DNA of 64,000 nucleotides. It comes from Trissonchulus latispiculum (taxonomy: Eukaryota > Nematoda > Enoplea > Enoplida > Ironidae). A program made the position numbers and the translations under genes. Shown piece after piece: positions 44,609 through 56,721 of the stretch (the first letter of the stretch is position 1; each line of letters starts with the position of its first letter). Location of the stretch: positions 58,501 through 122,500 of the forward strand of contig JASAND010020624.1 of the NCBI GenBank assembly GCA_030248195.1. Reading direction: 5' to 3'. The notes below the pieces were generated by a model. That model was not told the origin of the DNA. It did not search any database and saw nothing but the letters and a program-made list of their open reading frames with translations.

Positions 44609-47600
44609 TTACTGGGTCTGACATCGAACTGCCTGAGGCTGGCCATCATCGTCATCGTCATCATAGCGAGAGTGTCTGTCTTGTGACGGATCCATCTCAA
44701 CCATGACTGCTTCTTCCGCTCCGTCTGGGACGATGCACTCAACGCGAGGCGGTAACAGTTTTTCTAGCTCAGTCAACTAAAAACATAAGGTAGAAAAGCC
44801 ATACCACAATAGGATGAATAGTGCATGCTGCTGTAGTAATTTATTCAGACACTACATTCTGCCTAAAATAATATATTCGCTGGCCAATTTCAACTGTCGT
44901 ATTTACTAAGGACTCTGGCCAAGAATTCTTACAACGAAACGCGGATGCACCCGCATTCACATTTAATGTTACCCTATATAAACTAAATTTCAAAACCTCA
45001 GGAAGAGGAGGGGAAACTGTATTGCAAGAATTCGACATACGAAATTGGCGAACCAGAGCAGCACGAACAATTTTTTAGATCCAGCATGAAACAGGTAATG
45101 AATTTTCTCCGAACCGAATCGGGACCAAAGCAAAAATTGAAAGAATATAAAATAAAGATTTGAGTCAAAAGCCACCAAAAATTTAACTGAAAAATCTATG
45201 AAAGAGCAAATCTTCTCTTTCAGCTGGTAACAAAAATAGTAATATCTTAGTTATTACCAATATAGTTAAAAATTAGCTTCAATTACATTTTGAAGTTTTA
45301 AAACACATTATTTAGTTTTTTTCCAATGAATGGAAGCAGTGATATAACAAATATATACCGAGAGAAGCATTATTGTTATCGTCGTTCGTGAGGAGCTCAT
45401 TAGTTTTACCACTAACGAACTCACCATGCATAATAAATTTTGTCAGCACAGAGCATTAGTAGCATGCGCCAACTATTGTGGTATAGCGCTGCTGTCGACT
45501 GCCTTAAAAATCTTGGAAAGGATTCTTTTTAAGAGAATAGCCAGTCGCTATGATCAGATCCCCCGTCCTAATCAAGCTGGTTTCAGACCTGGGAGAGGCT
45601 GTCTTGATCAAATTTTCTCTTTACGCCAGATTATTGATCGTGCGTACGGAAATGACTGTGTTCGCCGCGTTCGGGCTTACGGAAATTTCTCTGAGGCGTT
45701 CAGGATCGCCTCCGGGGTGAGGCAGGAAAGTCTATTGTCACCGATGTCATTCAACTGCACGATAGATTGAGTCCTACGCACTGCATTTGAAATTTATGAC
45801 GGAGTCTGTTTTGATCAAGCCTCTCATCCTCTGTCGGATCTCGATTATGCTGACCTTGTCTTTATGGCGGAAACTGCGCCACTACTTCATGCGATGACAA
45901 GTGCGGTTGGTGAAGTACCTGCGAGAGCTGGCCTGTTGATCAACGTTAGAAAGACGAAGTCATGTTCAGTGCAACGAACCCTGCCCCACTGCCTGTCTAT
46001 GGTGAAACTTTGGAAAGCGCGGATTACTTTAACTATCTAGGAAGTGATGTATCCAATACCGGAAACCCTTCCTCGGAGGTCCTTCAGCGCATCGCCAAGG
46101 CAAGCGTAGCGTTCCAGAAGCTTAATAAACTATGGACGAACCGTGTCGTTGGTCTCCGTGCAAAAGCCAAGGTATATCTAGCAATCGTACGTCAATCCAG
46201 GCCTCGGCTGGAGGCAGACTTACAAAGACTTGAGGCTTTCGAATTGCGGTGTTTTACACGCATTCTGAGGATAACCTACTTGGACAGAGTGACAAATCAA
46301 GAGGTCCGTAATCGAAATAGAAAAACAGCAGGGGCCAGTTTCATAAAAAATCGTCTTGAGTTCTCTAGTTCTCAAGTTCTCGAGTAGTATGTTTTCAATA
46401 ACAACAACTTCTGCTCTATTAAAAATTATATGTAGCAGTATCTACGGAAAATTTTATGGTGATTTATTTAGTCAATTATACAAGTTATTGAAGAAGGAAG
46501 AAAAAATTTACAAATTTAGATTTTCAAAAATTTCTCGAGTAGTTCTCAAGTTGGCGAAATTTTCTCTGGTCGAAATCGACCAGAGAACTTGACTCGAGAA
46601 CTCGAGAAGTTTTTCAGCGTGGCTTGCAGTGCGACTTGCCACTGTTCAGCGGCTGTAACTGCAATTTGAAATTTGAAATTGTTCCTACTGAAATATTTTT
46701 GGTTCGGCTCACTGAAAATTACGTTGTATGCAACGCGGCAAACAGTTTCTGGCGAGTTTTTATTTCGGAGCAAATAAATTTAACTTGACGCAATGCTGAA
46801 GTATCTCTAAGCCATTCTAATCCTCTCAATTGGTCGTTCTCTACCTTCCTCGTCCTAATTTTTGCCTGCCTGATAAATATGGAAAGAATATAAAAGCCAA
46901 AAGCGTCAAACTCTCGGAATCGTAGCGAACAGTAATAGCTATACAAGAAAACCAAACCTACTAAATTGACTAAATTACAAAGATTTAGACATGATTTAAG
47001 CACAGATTGTTATTTGTTAAGTTTTAAACAGACATAGATATTCGTAATTCGCACATATTATTAAACCTAAGAACCAACCTTATTAGGAGCAATGAAATTA
47101 GGAGAAGGGAAGTGAACGATGAACTGAACAATCAAATTTCCCCGTTCAAATGGATTTCTATAGTGGGGCATTCCTTCGTTTGGAATTACACGAACATCAT
47201 TATGTTTGATTACTTCACCTAAAATATTTAATTTCATATCAGGTTGAAAATAGCCTCCGCAGAAAAGGAGATTGCCACAGATAGCACCCAGGGACGAAGC
47301 TAAAGTGATGGCAGGGAGGCCGTCAAAGAAATGTTTTGACCACCAGCCCTCACCTGAGAACAAATCACCCAAAAGAAAGAAAGAAAAATTTATCACCTGT
47401 TTAAGATTCCCATCATACAGTAATTTTTGTACATAGCTGCTGTTCTTGGACATACGCAAATTTCTTAAGGTGGTGGTATCCTTTTGTGCAGTGCTTTTGT
47501 TGTGATTTTTTGAAACGCTATAACTTTCGCAATTTTGGGAGTTAGAAAGAGCTTTATACATCGTTTTAAAGCTTATTATTTGTAGATTCACATGCGCTGA

Positions 47601-50600
47601 CGAAAATGGCAAAATTAGCAAAAAATGGCTGAAATTTTCAGAGGTTCTGACATCTAACTGGATGAATATATAGACCAAACATTTTTGAACATCGATTTGT
47701 CAAAACTGAAAAATCGGCCAAAATTTTTTCTTGTGCTATCATGCAGAGGACATATGGTCCGAGGGACGTTTTTTTTGGATTTGGCTCAACAAGCCTCAAT
47801 ACCCCATAAAATCCGGCAAATGTGCGGCGACACGAAATTTCGCAACTTTGTAGTCAATTTTCTCGCAACTGGAGTTGTTTTAGCTCAAACCAACAAAAAC
47901 GTCCCTCCGCAGAATTACGAATTTTGATTATTCTACCAAAAATCTCCGGAATCCGTCCAGTAGTTTTTGAGAAATCGATGTTCGAAACAAAATAATTGCA
48001 GTTTCGCCATAATGGTTTTTCGATCAAATCTCTAGTTTAAAGCAATAAAGTTCGGCTAATAAGCATTCATAAAATGTCCATTTAGACGCTGTATCGATTG
48101 AGTATAAATAAGCCAACTCTGTCCTTAACATGTGGCAGTAATATTGAAAAAATTTATTTCCTGGAAAATGACCATTTTTTGAACCTAAAAGCAGTTTTTT
48201 GCTTATACTGACTTTAACCACTGGAGATAGCTCAAAGGTTGTAAAAATAAAAATGTTCATTTTCGTGTCTTCTTTCCAGCTATATATAACAACCAATCCC
48301 GTGTCTTGTGTGCCTACTGGGAGCCTAAGGCCAAAAACTAAAACTTTCCTATCTTTTGGTCTAAAAATACGGGACTGGTCCCAGAATGCTAAAGAGCACG
48401 GAAATAGGTTATTTCGTAAGTATTAGCCATTTACGTAAAGGATTAAAGTAGCATGAGTCAAAAATACCCGAAAGGAAACCAGCACCTTAAAAGAAACAGG
48501 CGAGCAATATATAATCGTCGTGTTGGGCATAAGTCACAAACTCTGGGCGTACACATGCAAGAGAATAATGGCTGAGTAGAGGCTAGTCTTATTCTACTGG
48601 GGGGAGGGGGGCCCCCAATGAACGGCCCCCCTCAAAAAAGCGGGTGCCCCTTTTGGACCTAACTTTTACCCTTACAAAATCGCTCAGAAGGCCAAACTTT
48701 CAAAAATTTTCAGGCTTCGCCGGATATTTTTACTCGATTTTTGCCTATTTTAACACTAAATCCGCTTACTTTTGCACTAAAAACTAACTTTTTTGGCGAT
48801 TACTACAAAAATAACGCAATTATAGGCATGTTTTTAGAAAAATTTTCGCCCCCCTCCCCCCAAATGACTACCCCTAGAGGGGCCACCCCCAAAAATTCTC
48901 TAAAATAAGCCCAGAGAGGTAGTTAGCAGCCAATCAGAATGAAGAGACACCGTAAACTTTTAGAAGGGATTGCCAGAGGATGTCCCTGTTTGGGCTGGGG
49001 CGGGGCAGAACGGAGGGACTTGGGGGGATCGATAAGAGAACGTGTTTAGAATGGGATCTCCAGACGCCAACAGCCAGTCGGATTTTGATAAAATGGCCGT
49101 TTCATGACCCTCAAACGGTTGCGAGATTTGCGTATTCTGGTTGGAGCACCGTTACGCAAGAAATGAAGAAAATGCGGTCATCAAATAACTTTCTCGTCTT
49201 GTACAAATAAAAAATCCTGGGCTCTGTACTGTAGGTAATAAATGTAATTAAAGGTTGAAAGAAAGCAGCAGATATATAACCCGACAATACTAGAGACTCG
49301 AAACCGCAGTTTCCTGCTTAACGCGCAGACACTCCATGTACGGAGCCACAGCTGCTTCAGTAGAATGAGCTTTAATCGGAATTGATATAACCCAACACTG
49401 CCCGGCAGAGCAGGAACTGAGAATTCGAATAAACTAAGACAAGCGGGAGGATAGTGGCGGTAACCTCCACCAAAGGATGTATTCAGATTACGACACTAAT
49501 CTCACTAAAGCACTAGTTCTAGAACATTCCTGGATTGTATTATTTTGTAGTTTACTACTTGCACAATCTTTGTAATCTTTCATGCAGAAATCGAACAATA
49601 GCCTCCGCTGACATTTGTCACATACCAGGAAGCACAGTAACAACCAGATGACGATCGTCCAAGGTGTCGATGCTTTTCTGAAATCCACACAAGGCTTCCA
49701 CAAGTTCCAGCTCCATACGCATAAAAAGATGGGGACCTTTTCGGGTGAAAACGGGATGCTCCTGCTCATCGAGGACTATTGTGATATCACCAGGCTCAAT
49801 GCCTGGCTCCTGATCGCCTTCTCCACTGAAAGTGATACGCTGACCATCCTTCATACCTGAAACAGCAATGCTGATGATGAGGAGCAAACACCTGTCTCCT
49901 GCGAGACTCCTAAATGGTCCGCGAAACAGGATAGGTACGTATTCTGCTAAATCTTTCTTTCCTATCACTCACAATAAACGTCCAAAAATCACACTGTGAT
50001 GATGAAGAAGCCGTGTGGAATAAGTGAATGAGAAAAACTCAGTGATGCTCAAATAGCAAAAAGTCATTCTCCCTAAACTGATGTAATCTCCATTTTTTTG
50101 GAGACTTCACACTATATTTCTTAAATTTCTTTCTTTCTTGATCATGATCATGACAAAAAACTGAAGTAAACCTCCATCAGATGGAGTATTTCTATGATAC
50201 GTGTCCTTCGCTCCATTTCAACTTCAGAAAGCCAGCTGCATATATTCGTAAACGGCAATATACAACACGGAAAAGCCTAACAAACTCAAGGTGGCAGGAA
50301 TTAAGTAATATTCAACAGAGAACCTTTGTCTATATGGACTTCAATGATCTTCTTTTCTTTGAAAACTTTCTTTCCTTCACATTTCTTGCAGCGATCCTTT
50401 GCAGGAATTGATTCGCCAGCCCCTCGACAGTGTGGGCAGACACGCTGAATTTGCTGAATCATGCCAGGTCCAATCTGATGAATTTTTACTTCCATCCCTG
50501 TGCCTTTGCAGTTATCACATTTCTGAACAGCACCTTCTTTTCCACCGCGCCCTAAAATACAAAACTGAAACGTACATACACATTACAAATATGAGTTTGG

Positions 50601-51426
50601 TGTATTTTTACCCGAGCACGTAGCTCGTTCCTCCACCCACCCCCCTCCTATCGGCGCACGCCCCCCCCCTCTGAGAAACTCCCAGCAAAACTCCCACAAA
50701 TCCCGACCGCTATGTATAACTTGTAAAAATGACAAATCTTACCATTTTAACCTACTTCAAAAATTTTCCCGGATTCGGAAGATTTTTAAAAAATTTAGTT
50801 TATTCAGCTTAAAAACGCCATTCAGACAAATTGTCAGTTCGTTCAATTAGAGCATATCTGGTTGCGTATGTACATTCCATGCTGCTTTCATTCAATCCAG
50901 ATAACACCTGAATTCCTGGAAGAGGGTTGCGAACTGGATACCGAGGCCTTCACTATTTATAACTGATAACTTCGCGAAAATCCTTCGCGAAGGTCGCGTA
51001 ATTTGGAGAAGTTCACGAAATTCGCGAAGTTTGGATTTGAACCAAAACAAAATTGAAATTTTGTTTGCCCACTGAACTTTTTGCTTTTTATACTATGGAG
51101 AAAACCCCTCAATTAGATGTCAGAAAAAACTTCGCGAACCATCGCGAAAACGTTTTCGCGAAATTTGGCGAAATTTCACGAAGTTCGCAAAAAGGGCGAA
51201 CTTCGCAAAAAGTTTTTGAGCTGCACTGTATACTGCGCCAATGGTCAACATTAAATAATTAAATAAGTGCACACACCTTGACATTTATCACAGATGACAT
51301 TCTTCTGTATGGAAAGTTTTTTGGTTGTGCCATTATACATATCCTCTAATCGAACTGACAGTTGATGAATCACGTCTCTGCCTCTTCTCTCCCTTTCTCT
51401 CCTGCTGGGGCCGCCACCAAAATGAC
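44609..51426 (-). CDS. DNAJA: Class A DnaJ (Hsp40) co-chaperone, 5'-truncated
   Basis: DNAJA proteins deliver substrates to Hsp70 and stimulate its ATPase. Five exons, read right to left, join in frame: 51426-51277, 50551-50324, 49856-49626, 47218-47079 and 44776-44609, giving 304 aa plus stop. Visible are the end of the G/F-rich region ([17 protein letters not shown]), all four CxxCxGxG-type zinc-binding repeats ([28 protein letters not shown]), the C-terminal substrate-binding regions ([16 protein letters not shown]) and an acidic tail ending CQTQ, a possible CaaX prenylation site. The J domain should lie upstream, beyond 51426, but none is present before the inverted-repeat junction near 52569. 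The gene is therefore cut by the rearrangement or by a misassembly. DNAJA1/2/4 cannot be separated here. Confidence 0.92.
45426..46340 (+). pseudogene. LINE reverse-transcriptase relic (left arm)
   Basis: Reverse-transcriptase fragments in several frames: [33 protein letters not shown] and [12 protein letters not shown] (45490-45745), then LDYADLVF (about 45840), [13 protein letters not shown] and [18 protein letters not shown] (46025-46155). Multiple stops and frameshifts. It sits in the DNAJA intron 47079-44776, antisense to that gene, and belongs to a different LINE clade from the one at 6.6-11.4 kb. Confidence 0.8.
48590..49030. repeat. Poly-G/poly-C segment, arm-specific
   Basis: G8/C7 runs at 48599-48635 and 48849-48900 bracket AT-rich DNA. 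The matching place in the right arm (about 52680-52850) holds a different G-rich sequence, so this is one of the largest differences between the arms. Confidence 0.6.
50960..51220. repeat. TTCGCGAA-type repeat block in a DNAJA intron
   Basis: Many TTCGCGAA, TTCACGAA and TTCGCAAA units in both orientations, similar in style to other motif-expanded MITEs in this window. Clear terminal repeats or a duplication were not found. Confidence 0.55.
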
Positions 51427-51879
51427 CTAAACATACAGCCTCGCATATCAAACATTGATCTAAGCTCAACAGTGGCTGACATAATAATAACTATACACAA
51501 AATAAGAAAATGCCACGAAGGAGCATGATAAATTTAGTATCTGCAATGCTGCTAAGTGTTTAATGTACACTGCTACAGACAGACATAACCTCGCTGATAG
51601 ATGCAGGCAGCAGGTCACCAGAAACTCTATTTAAAATCGGCTGTTTTTACATAATACTACTACAAAAGCTACGATGAAAAGTGCTCAAGCCTCAAACAAA
51701 GTTTTAATACCAAAATAGACATTTTCGCCCAATACATTTTAGCTAAGCTGGGAAACTTTTGAAAGTTTGCCACAAAAACCCCTTAACATTCGGCATTTTC
51801 TGGACACCTTATACGAGTAGGGCATAGCCCAAAAAAGTGGGGGAGGGTCTAGTGAAGGGCGCTTGCTGTGATTATGCAG

Positions 51880-52260
51880 GAAAAGGAAGGAAAAAATAAA
51901 GCGTAGAGAACAACAGAGTAAGGGGAGGGGAGAGCAACAAGGAGAAATTTGAGTATAATAGGGAGGATAGGGGATATATAAGGGAGTAGAGTAATAGGAA
52001 TAAGAAATATCAGGGAGGATAGGAGAGAAGAAAGAAAGAAATTTAAGAAATATAGGGAAGTAAAAAAGGAGATAATAGAGGGGAGATGATGGAAGGAAAA
52101 GAAAGGGGGGGGGGGAAAGAAAGATTAGAGAATAGAAGGGGTAGAGGGGGAGGGAGGGGGGGGGGGGAGGGGAGGGGGGAGGGGGGGAAAATAGGGGAGG
52201 GACGTAGAGAAAGGAGGAGGAAGGGAGGGGGAGAAAAATAAGAAGGGGGGAAAATGGTAT
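51880..52260. repeat. Purine-rich (A/G) low-complexity tract
   Basis: About 380 bases almost entirely A and G on the + strand, with G9 and longer runs at 52105-52190. It lies about 300-700 bp from the inverted-repeat junction. Confidence 0.85.
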
Positions 52261-52319
52261 GTGACAATGTCGCTACACGGATGTGAGAAGAGTGGGATAT
52301 ATGGTGGAGAGAGGTGTGT

Positions 52320-52500
52320 CGAATCTGATACTCCTGGGAGGCTACGGCCACCATCGTCCCGCTCGTCATAGTTCGATGAGTGCCTGCTCTGCCGGGCTGT
52401 GACGGGTCCATCCTCAATTCCGATGACTCCTTCTGACGGCCGTGGCTCCGTCTGGGAGTGTCAGCGCGTAGGCGGAAACAGGGTTTCGAGTCTCAGTATG
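52320..52500 (-). pseudogene. Decayed copy of the DNAJA last exon
   Basis: On the - strand, shared blocks with the DNAJA terminal exon (44609-44776) occur in the same order: CCAGACGGAGC, then GGATGGACCCGTCACA (GAGATGGATCCGTCACA in the gene), then GACGATGGTGGCC. Stops and shifts interrupt it. It implies an older additional DNAJA duplication just at the junction of the palindrome. Confidence 0.65.
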
Positions 52501-54168
52501 TCGGGTTTTTGTGTTTTTGGAGGGTTGTAGAGAGAGATGATGAGTTTTGGTGGTGCAGATACTAAATTCGCAACCGTTGAGGGTCATGAAACGGCCATTT
52601 TACCACAATCCGACTGGCTAGTGCTGGCGTCTGGAGTAATCCCATTCAGACACTTTTGTCCGTCTCCCGTCTCTCCGAGGGGATGGTGGGGTGGGGAGGT
52701 GAGATGGGGTGAGCGGGGGTGGGGGAGGGGGGGGGATATGTATGGTGGTGGGAGGGGGGTAGGATAGGTGAGTTGGATCGATGAGGGCGAGTGATGGGGG
52801 AGGGGGCCGTTGAGGGGGCCTCCGTGGCCCCCCCCCCCGTGGTAGTAGCGACCAGCCTCTACTCAGCCATACTCTTGCAGCCCCAGAGTTTGTGATTGTG
52901 CGCCAACACGACGATTATATATTGCTCGCCTGTTTCTTTTAAGGTGCTGATTTCTTCGAGTATTTTTGAGTCATGCACTCTAACTTCACGCAATGACAGC
53001 ACACTTACAAATTAACCTATTTCCTGTCTTTATCATTCGAACCATCCCATTTTTAGACCAAAAGATAGGAAAGTTTTAGTTTTTGGCCTTAGGCTCCCAG
53101 TAGGCACACAAGACACGGGATTGGTTGTTATATATAGCTGGAAAGAAGACACGAAAATGAACATTTTTATTTTTACAACCTTTGAGCTATCTCCAGTGGT
53201 TAAAGTCAGTATAAGCAAAAAACTGCTTTTAGGTTCAAAAAATGGTCATTTTCCGGGAAATAAATTTTTTCAATATTACTGCCACATGTTAAGGACAGAG
53301 TTGGCTTATTTAACTCAATCGATACAGCGTCTAAATGGACATTTTATGAATGCTTATTAGCCGAACTTTATTGCTTTAAACTAGAGATTTGATCGAAAAA
53401 ACATTATGACGAGACTGCAATTATTTTGTTTCGAACATCGATTTCTCAAAAACTACTGACGGATTCCGGAGATTTTTTATCAGAGATAATCAAAATTCGT
53501 ACTCCTGCGGAGGGACGTTTTGTTTGTTTGAGCACAACAACTCCAGTTGCGAGAAAATTGACTACAAAGTTGCGAAATTTCGTGTCGCCGCACATTTCCG
53601 GATAGTGGGGTATTGACGTTTGTGGAGCCAAATCCAAAAAAAACGTCCCTCGGACCATATGTCGCATGATAGCACGAAAAAATTTTGGCGATTTTTCAGT
53701 TTTGACAAATCGATGTTCAAAAATGTTTGGTCTATATATTCATCCAGTTAGATGTCAGAACCTCTGAAAATTTCAGCCATTTTTTGCTAATTTTGCCATT
53801 TTCGTCAGCGCATGTGAATCTACAAATAATAAGCTTTAAAACGATGTATAGCTCTTTCTAACTCCCAAAATTGCGAAAGTTATAGCGTTTCAAAAATCAC
53901 AACAAAAGCACTGCACAAAGGATACACCACCTTAAGAAATTGCGTATGTCCAAGAACAGCAGCACGTACAATACTATGATGGGAATCTTAAACAGGTGAT
54001 AAATTTTTCTTTCTTTCTTTGGGTGATTTGTTCTCAGGTGAGGGGCTGGTGGTCAAAACATTTTTGACGGCCTCCCTGCCATCACTTAGCTTCGCCCTGG
54101 GTGCTATCTGTGGCAATCTCCTTTTCTGCGGAGGCTATTTTCAACCTGATTGAGATTAAATTTTTTAG

Positions 54169-56721
54169 GTGAAGTAATCAAACATAATGATTTTCGTGTA
54201 CTCCAAACGAAGGAATGCCCCACTATAGAAATCCATTTGAACGGGGAAATTTGATTGTTCAGTTCATCGTTCACTTCCCTTCTCCTAATTTCATTGCTCC
54301 TAATAAGTGTTTGGTTCTCCGGTTTAATAATATGTGCGAATTACGAATATCTATGTCTGTTTAAAACTTAACAAATAACAATCTGTGCTTAAATCATGTC
54401 TAAATCTTTGTAATTTAGTCAATTTAGTAGGTTTGGTTTTCTTGTATAGCTATACTGTTCGCTACGATTCATTAATTTTCATTTTATTCTTTCCATATTT
54501 ATCAGGCAGGCAAAAAATTAGGACGAGGAAGGTAGAGAAGATCAATTAAAGGATTAGAATGGCTTAGAGATACTTCAGCATTGCGTCAAGTTAAATTTAT
54601 TTGCTCCGAAACTAAAACTCGCCAGAAACTGTTTGCCGCGTTGCAACGTATTTTCAGTGAGCCGAACCAAAAATATTTCAGTAGGAACAATTTCAAATTC
54701 AAATTGCCTTACAGCGTGAACAGTGGCAAGTCGCACTGCAGTTCCACGCTGAAAAAACTCTCGATTTCCCATTCAAGTTCTCTGGTCGATTTCGACCGAG
54801 AAAATTTCGCCAACGAGAACAGAGAAATTTTTGAAAATCTAAATTTGTAAATTTTCTCTTCCTTCAATAAACTTCGGAAATTTTATCTAAATAAATCACC
54901 CTTGAAATTTCTGATACTGCTACTATAATTTTTAAATAGAGCAGAATTTTTTGTTATTGAAAACTATACTCGAGAACTTGAGAACTGAGAAACGCGATTT
55001 CCGAAACTGGCCCCGCTGTTTTTCTATTTCGATTCGGACCTCTTGGATTTGTCCTCTGTCCAAGTAGGTTATCCTCCAGAATGCGTGTAAAACACCGCAA
55101 TTCGAAAGCCTCAAGTCTTTGTAGTCCCCCAGCCGAGGCCTGGATTGACGTACGATTGCTAGATATACCTTGGCTTTGCACGGAGACCAACGACACGGTT
55201 CGTCCATAGTTTATTAAGCTGGAACTCCGCTCCTTGGCGTCGCTAGAAGGACCTCGAGGAAGGGTTTCCGGTATTGGATACATCACTTCCTAGATAGTTA
55301 AAGTAATCCGCGCTTTCCAAAGTTTCACCATAGACAGGCAGTGGGGGCAGGGTTCGTTGCACTGGCTGTGACTCCGTCTTCTTCTAACGTTGATCAACAG
55401 CCAGCCTCGCAGGTACTTCACCAACCGGCACTTGTCATCGCATGAAGTAGTGGCGCAGTTTCCGCCATAAAAGACAAGGTCAGCATAACGAGATCCGACA
55501 GAGGATGAGAGGCTTGATCAAAACAGACTCCGTCATAAATTTCAAATGACAGTGGTAGGACTCAATCTATCGTGCAGTTGAATGACATCGGTGACAATAG
55601 ACTTTCTGCTCTCACCCCGGAGGCGATCCTGAACGCCTCAGAGAAATTTCCGTGAGCCCGAACGCGGCGAACACAGTCATTTCCGTACGCACGATCAATA
55701 ATCTGGCGTAAAGAGAAAATTTGATCAAGACAGCCTCTCCCAGGTCTGAAACCAGCTTGATTAGACGGGGATCTGATCATAGTGACTGGCTATTCTCTTA
55801 AAAAGAATCCTTTCCAAGATTTTTAAGGTAAACGACACAAGCTATACCACAATAGTTGGCGCATGCTACTATGCTCTGTGCTGACAAAATTTATTGACGC
55901 GGGTGAGTTTGAAGTTAGTGGTAAAACTAATGAGCTCCTCACGAATGACGATAACAATAATGCTTCTCTCGGTATATATTGTTATATCACTGCTTCCATT
56001 CATTGGAAAAAACTAAATAATGTGTTTTGAAAACTTCAAAAAATGTATTGAAGCTAATTTTTAATTATATTGGTAATAACTAAGATATTACTATTTTTGT
56101 TACTAGCTGAAAGAGAAGATTTGCTCTTTCATAGATTTTTCAGTTAAATTTTTGGTGGCTTTTGACTCAAATCTTTATTTTATATTCCTTCAATTTTTGC
56201 TTTGATCCCGATTCGGTTCGGAGAAAATTCATTACCTCGTTTCATGCTGGATCTAAAAATTGTTCGTGCTGCTCTGGTTCGCCAATTTCGTATGTCGAAT
56301 TCTTGCAATACAGTTTCCCTCCTCTTCCTGAGGTTTTGAAATTTAGTTTATATAGGGTAGCATTAAATGTGAATGCGGGTGCATCCGCGTTTCGTTGTAA
56401 GAATTCTTGGCCAGAGTCCTTAGTAAATACGACAGTTGAAATTGGCCAGCGATATATATTATTTTAGGCAGAATGTAGTGTCTGAATAAATTACTACAGC
56501 AGCATGCACTATTCATCCTATTGTGGTATGGCTTTTCTACCTTATGTTTTTAGTTGACTGAGCTAGAAAAACTGTTACCGCCTCGCGTTGAGTGCATCGT
56601 CCCAGACGGAGCGGAAGAAGCAGTCATGGTTGAGATGGATCCGTCACAAGACAGACACTCTCGCTATGATGACGATGACGATGATGGCCAGCCTCAGGCA
56701 GTTCGATGTCAGACCCAGTAA
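54169..56721 (+). pseudogene. Two-exon partial DNAJA copy in the right arm
   Basis: Copies of the last two DNAJA exons: 54169-54307 and 56554-56721. The first lacks one base relative to the left copy (within GTGTACTCCAAACG), shifting the frame, and its donor is altered (AAGTGTTTGG where the left has AAGGTTGG). The second is intact, ending CQTQ-stop. There are no zinc-finger or J-domain exons on this strand, so it is not a functional gene as assembled. Confidence 0.85.
54990..55890 (-). pseudogene. LINE reverse-transcriptase relic (right arm)
   Basis: Mirror of the left-arm relic at 45426-46340, with [17 protein letters not shown] at about 55730 and the same run of stops, plus extra indels. 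Present before the arms were duplicated. Confidence 0.8.

Larger units (their letters stand above)
37731..49132. repeat. Left arm of giant inverted repeat
   Basis: About 11.4 kb whose reverse complement occupies 52569-64000. The outermost visible match pairs 37731 onward (acatatgctttagtagttat) with the last bases of the window. Innermost similarity ends around CCGTTTCATGACCCTCAA...CGGTTGCGA (49108-49131). Contents: intergenic DNA, (GT)n, three MITEs, the last two DNAJA exons on the - strand and a LINE relic. Near the outer end I see roughly one difference per 200-300 bp; indels and substitutions are commoner towards the inner end. Confidence 0.95.
49133..52568. other. Spacer of the giant inverted repeat
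   Basis: About 3.4 kb present once. It holds three DNAJA exons and their introns, a TTCGCGAA-rich repeat block (50960-51220), poly-purine DNA and a decayed DNAJA last exon at 52320-52500. Confidence 0.8.

Noticed and set aside
52043..52417. Pro/Ser-rich 124-codon frame on the - strand
   Set aside because: It is the complement of a purine-rich low-complexity tract plus the decayed DNAJA exon.
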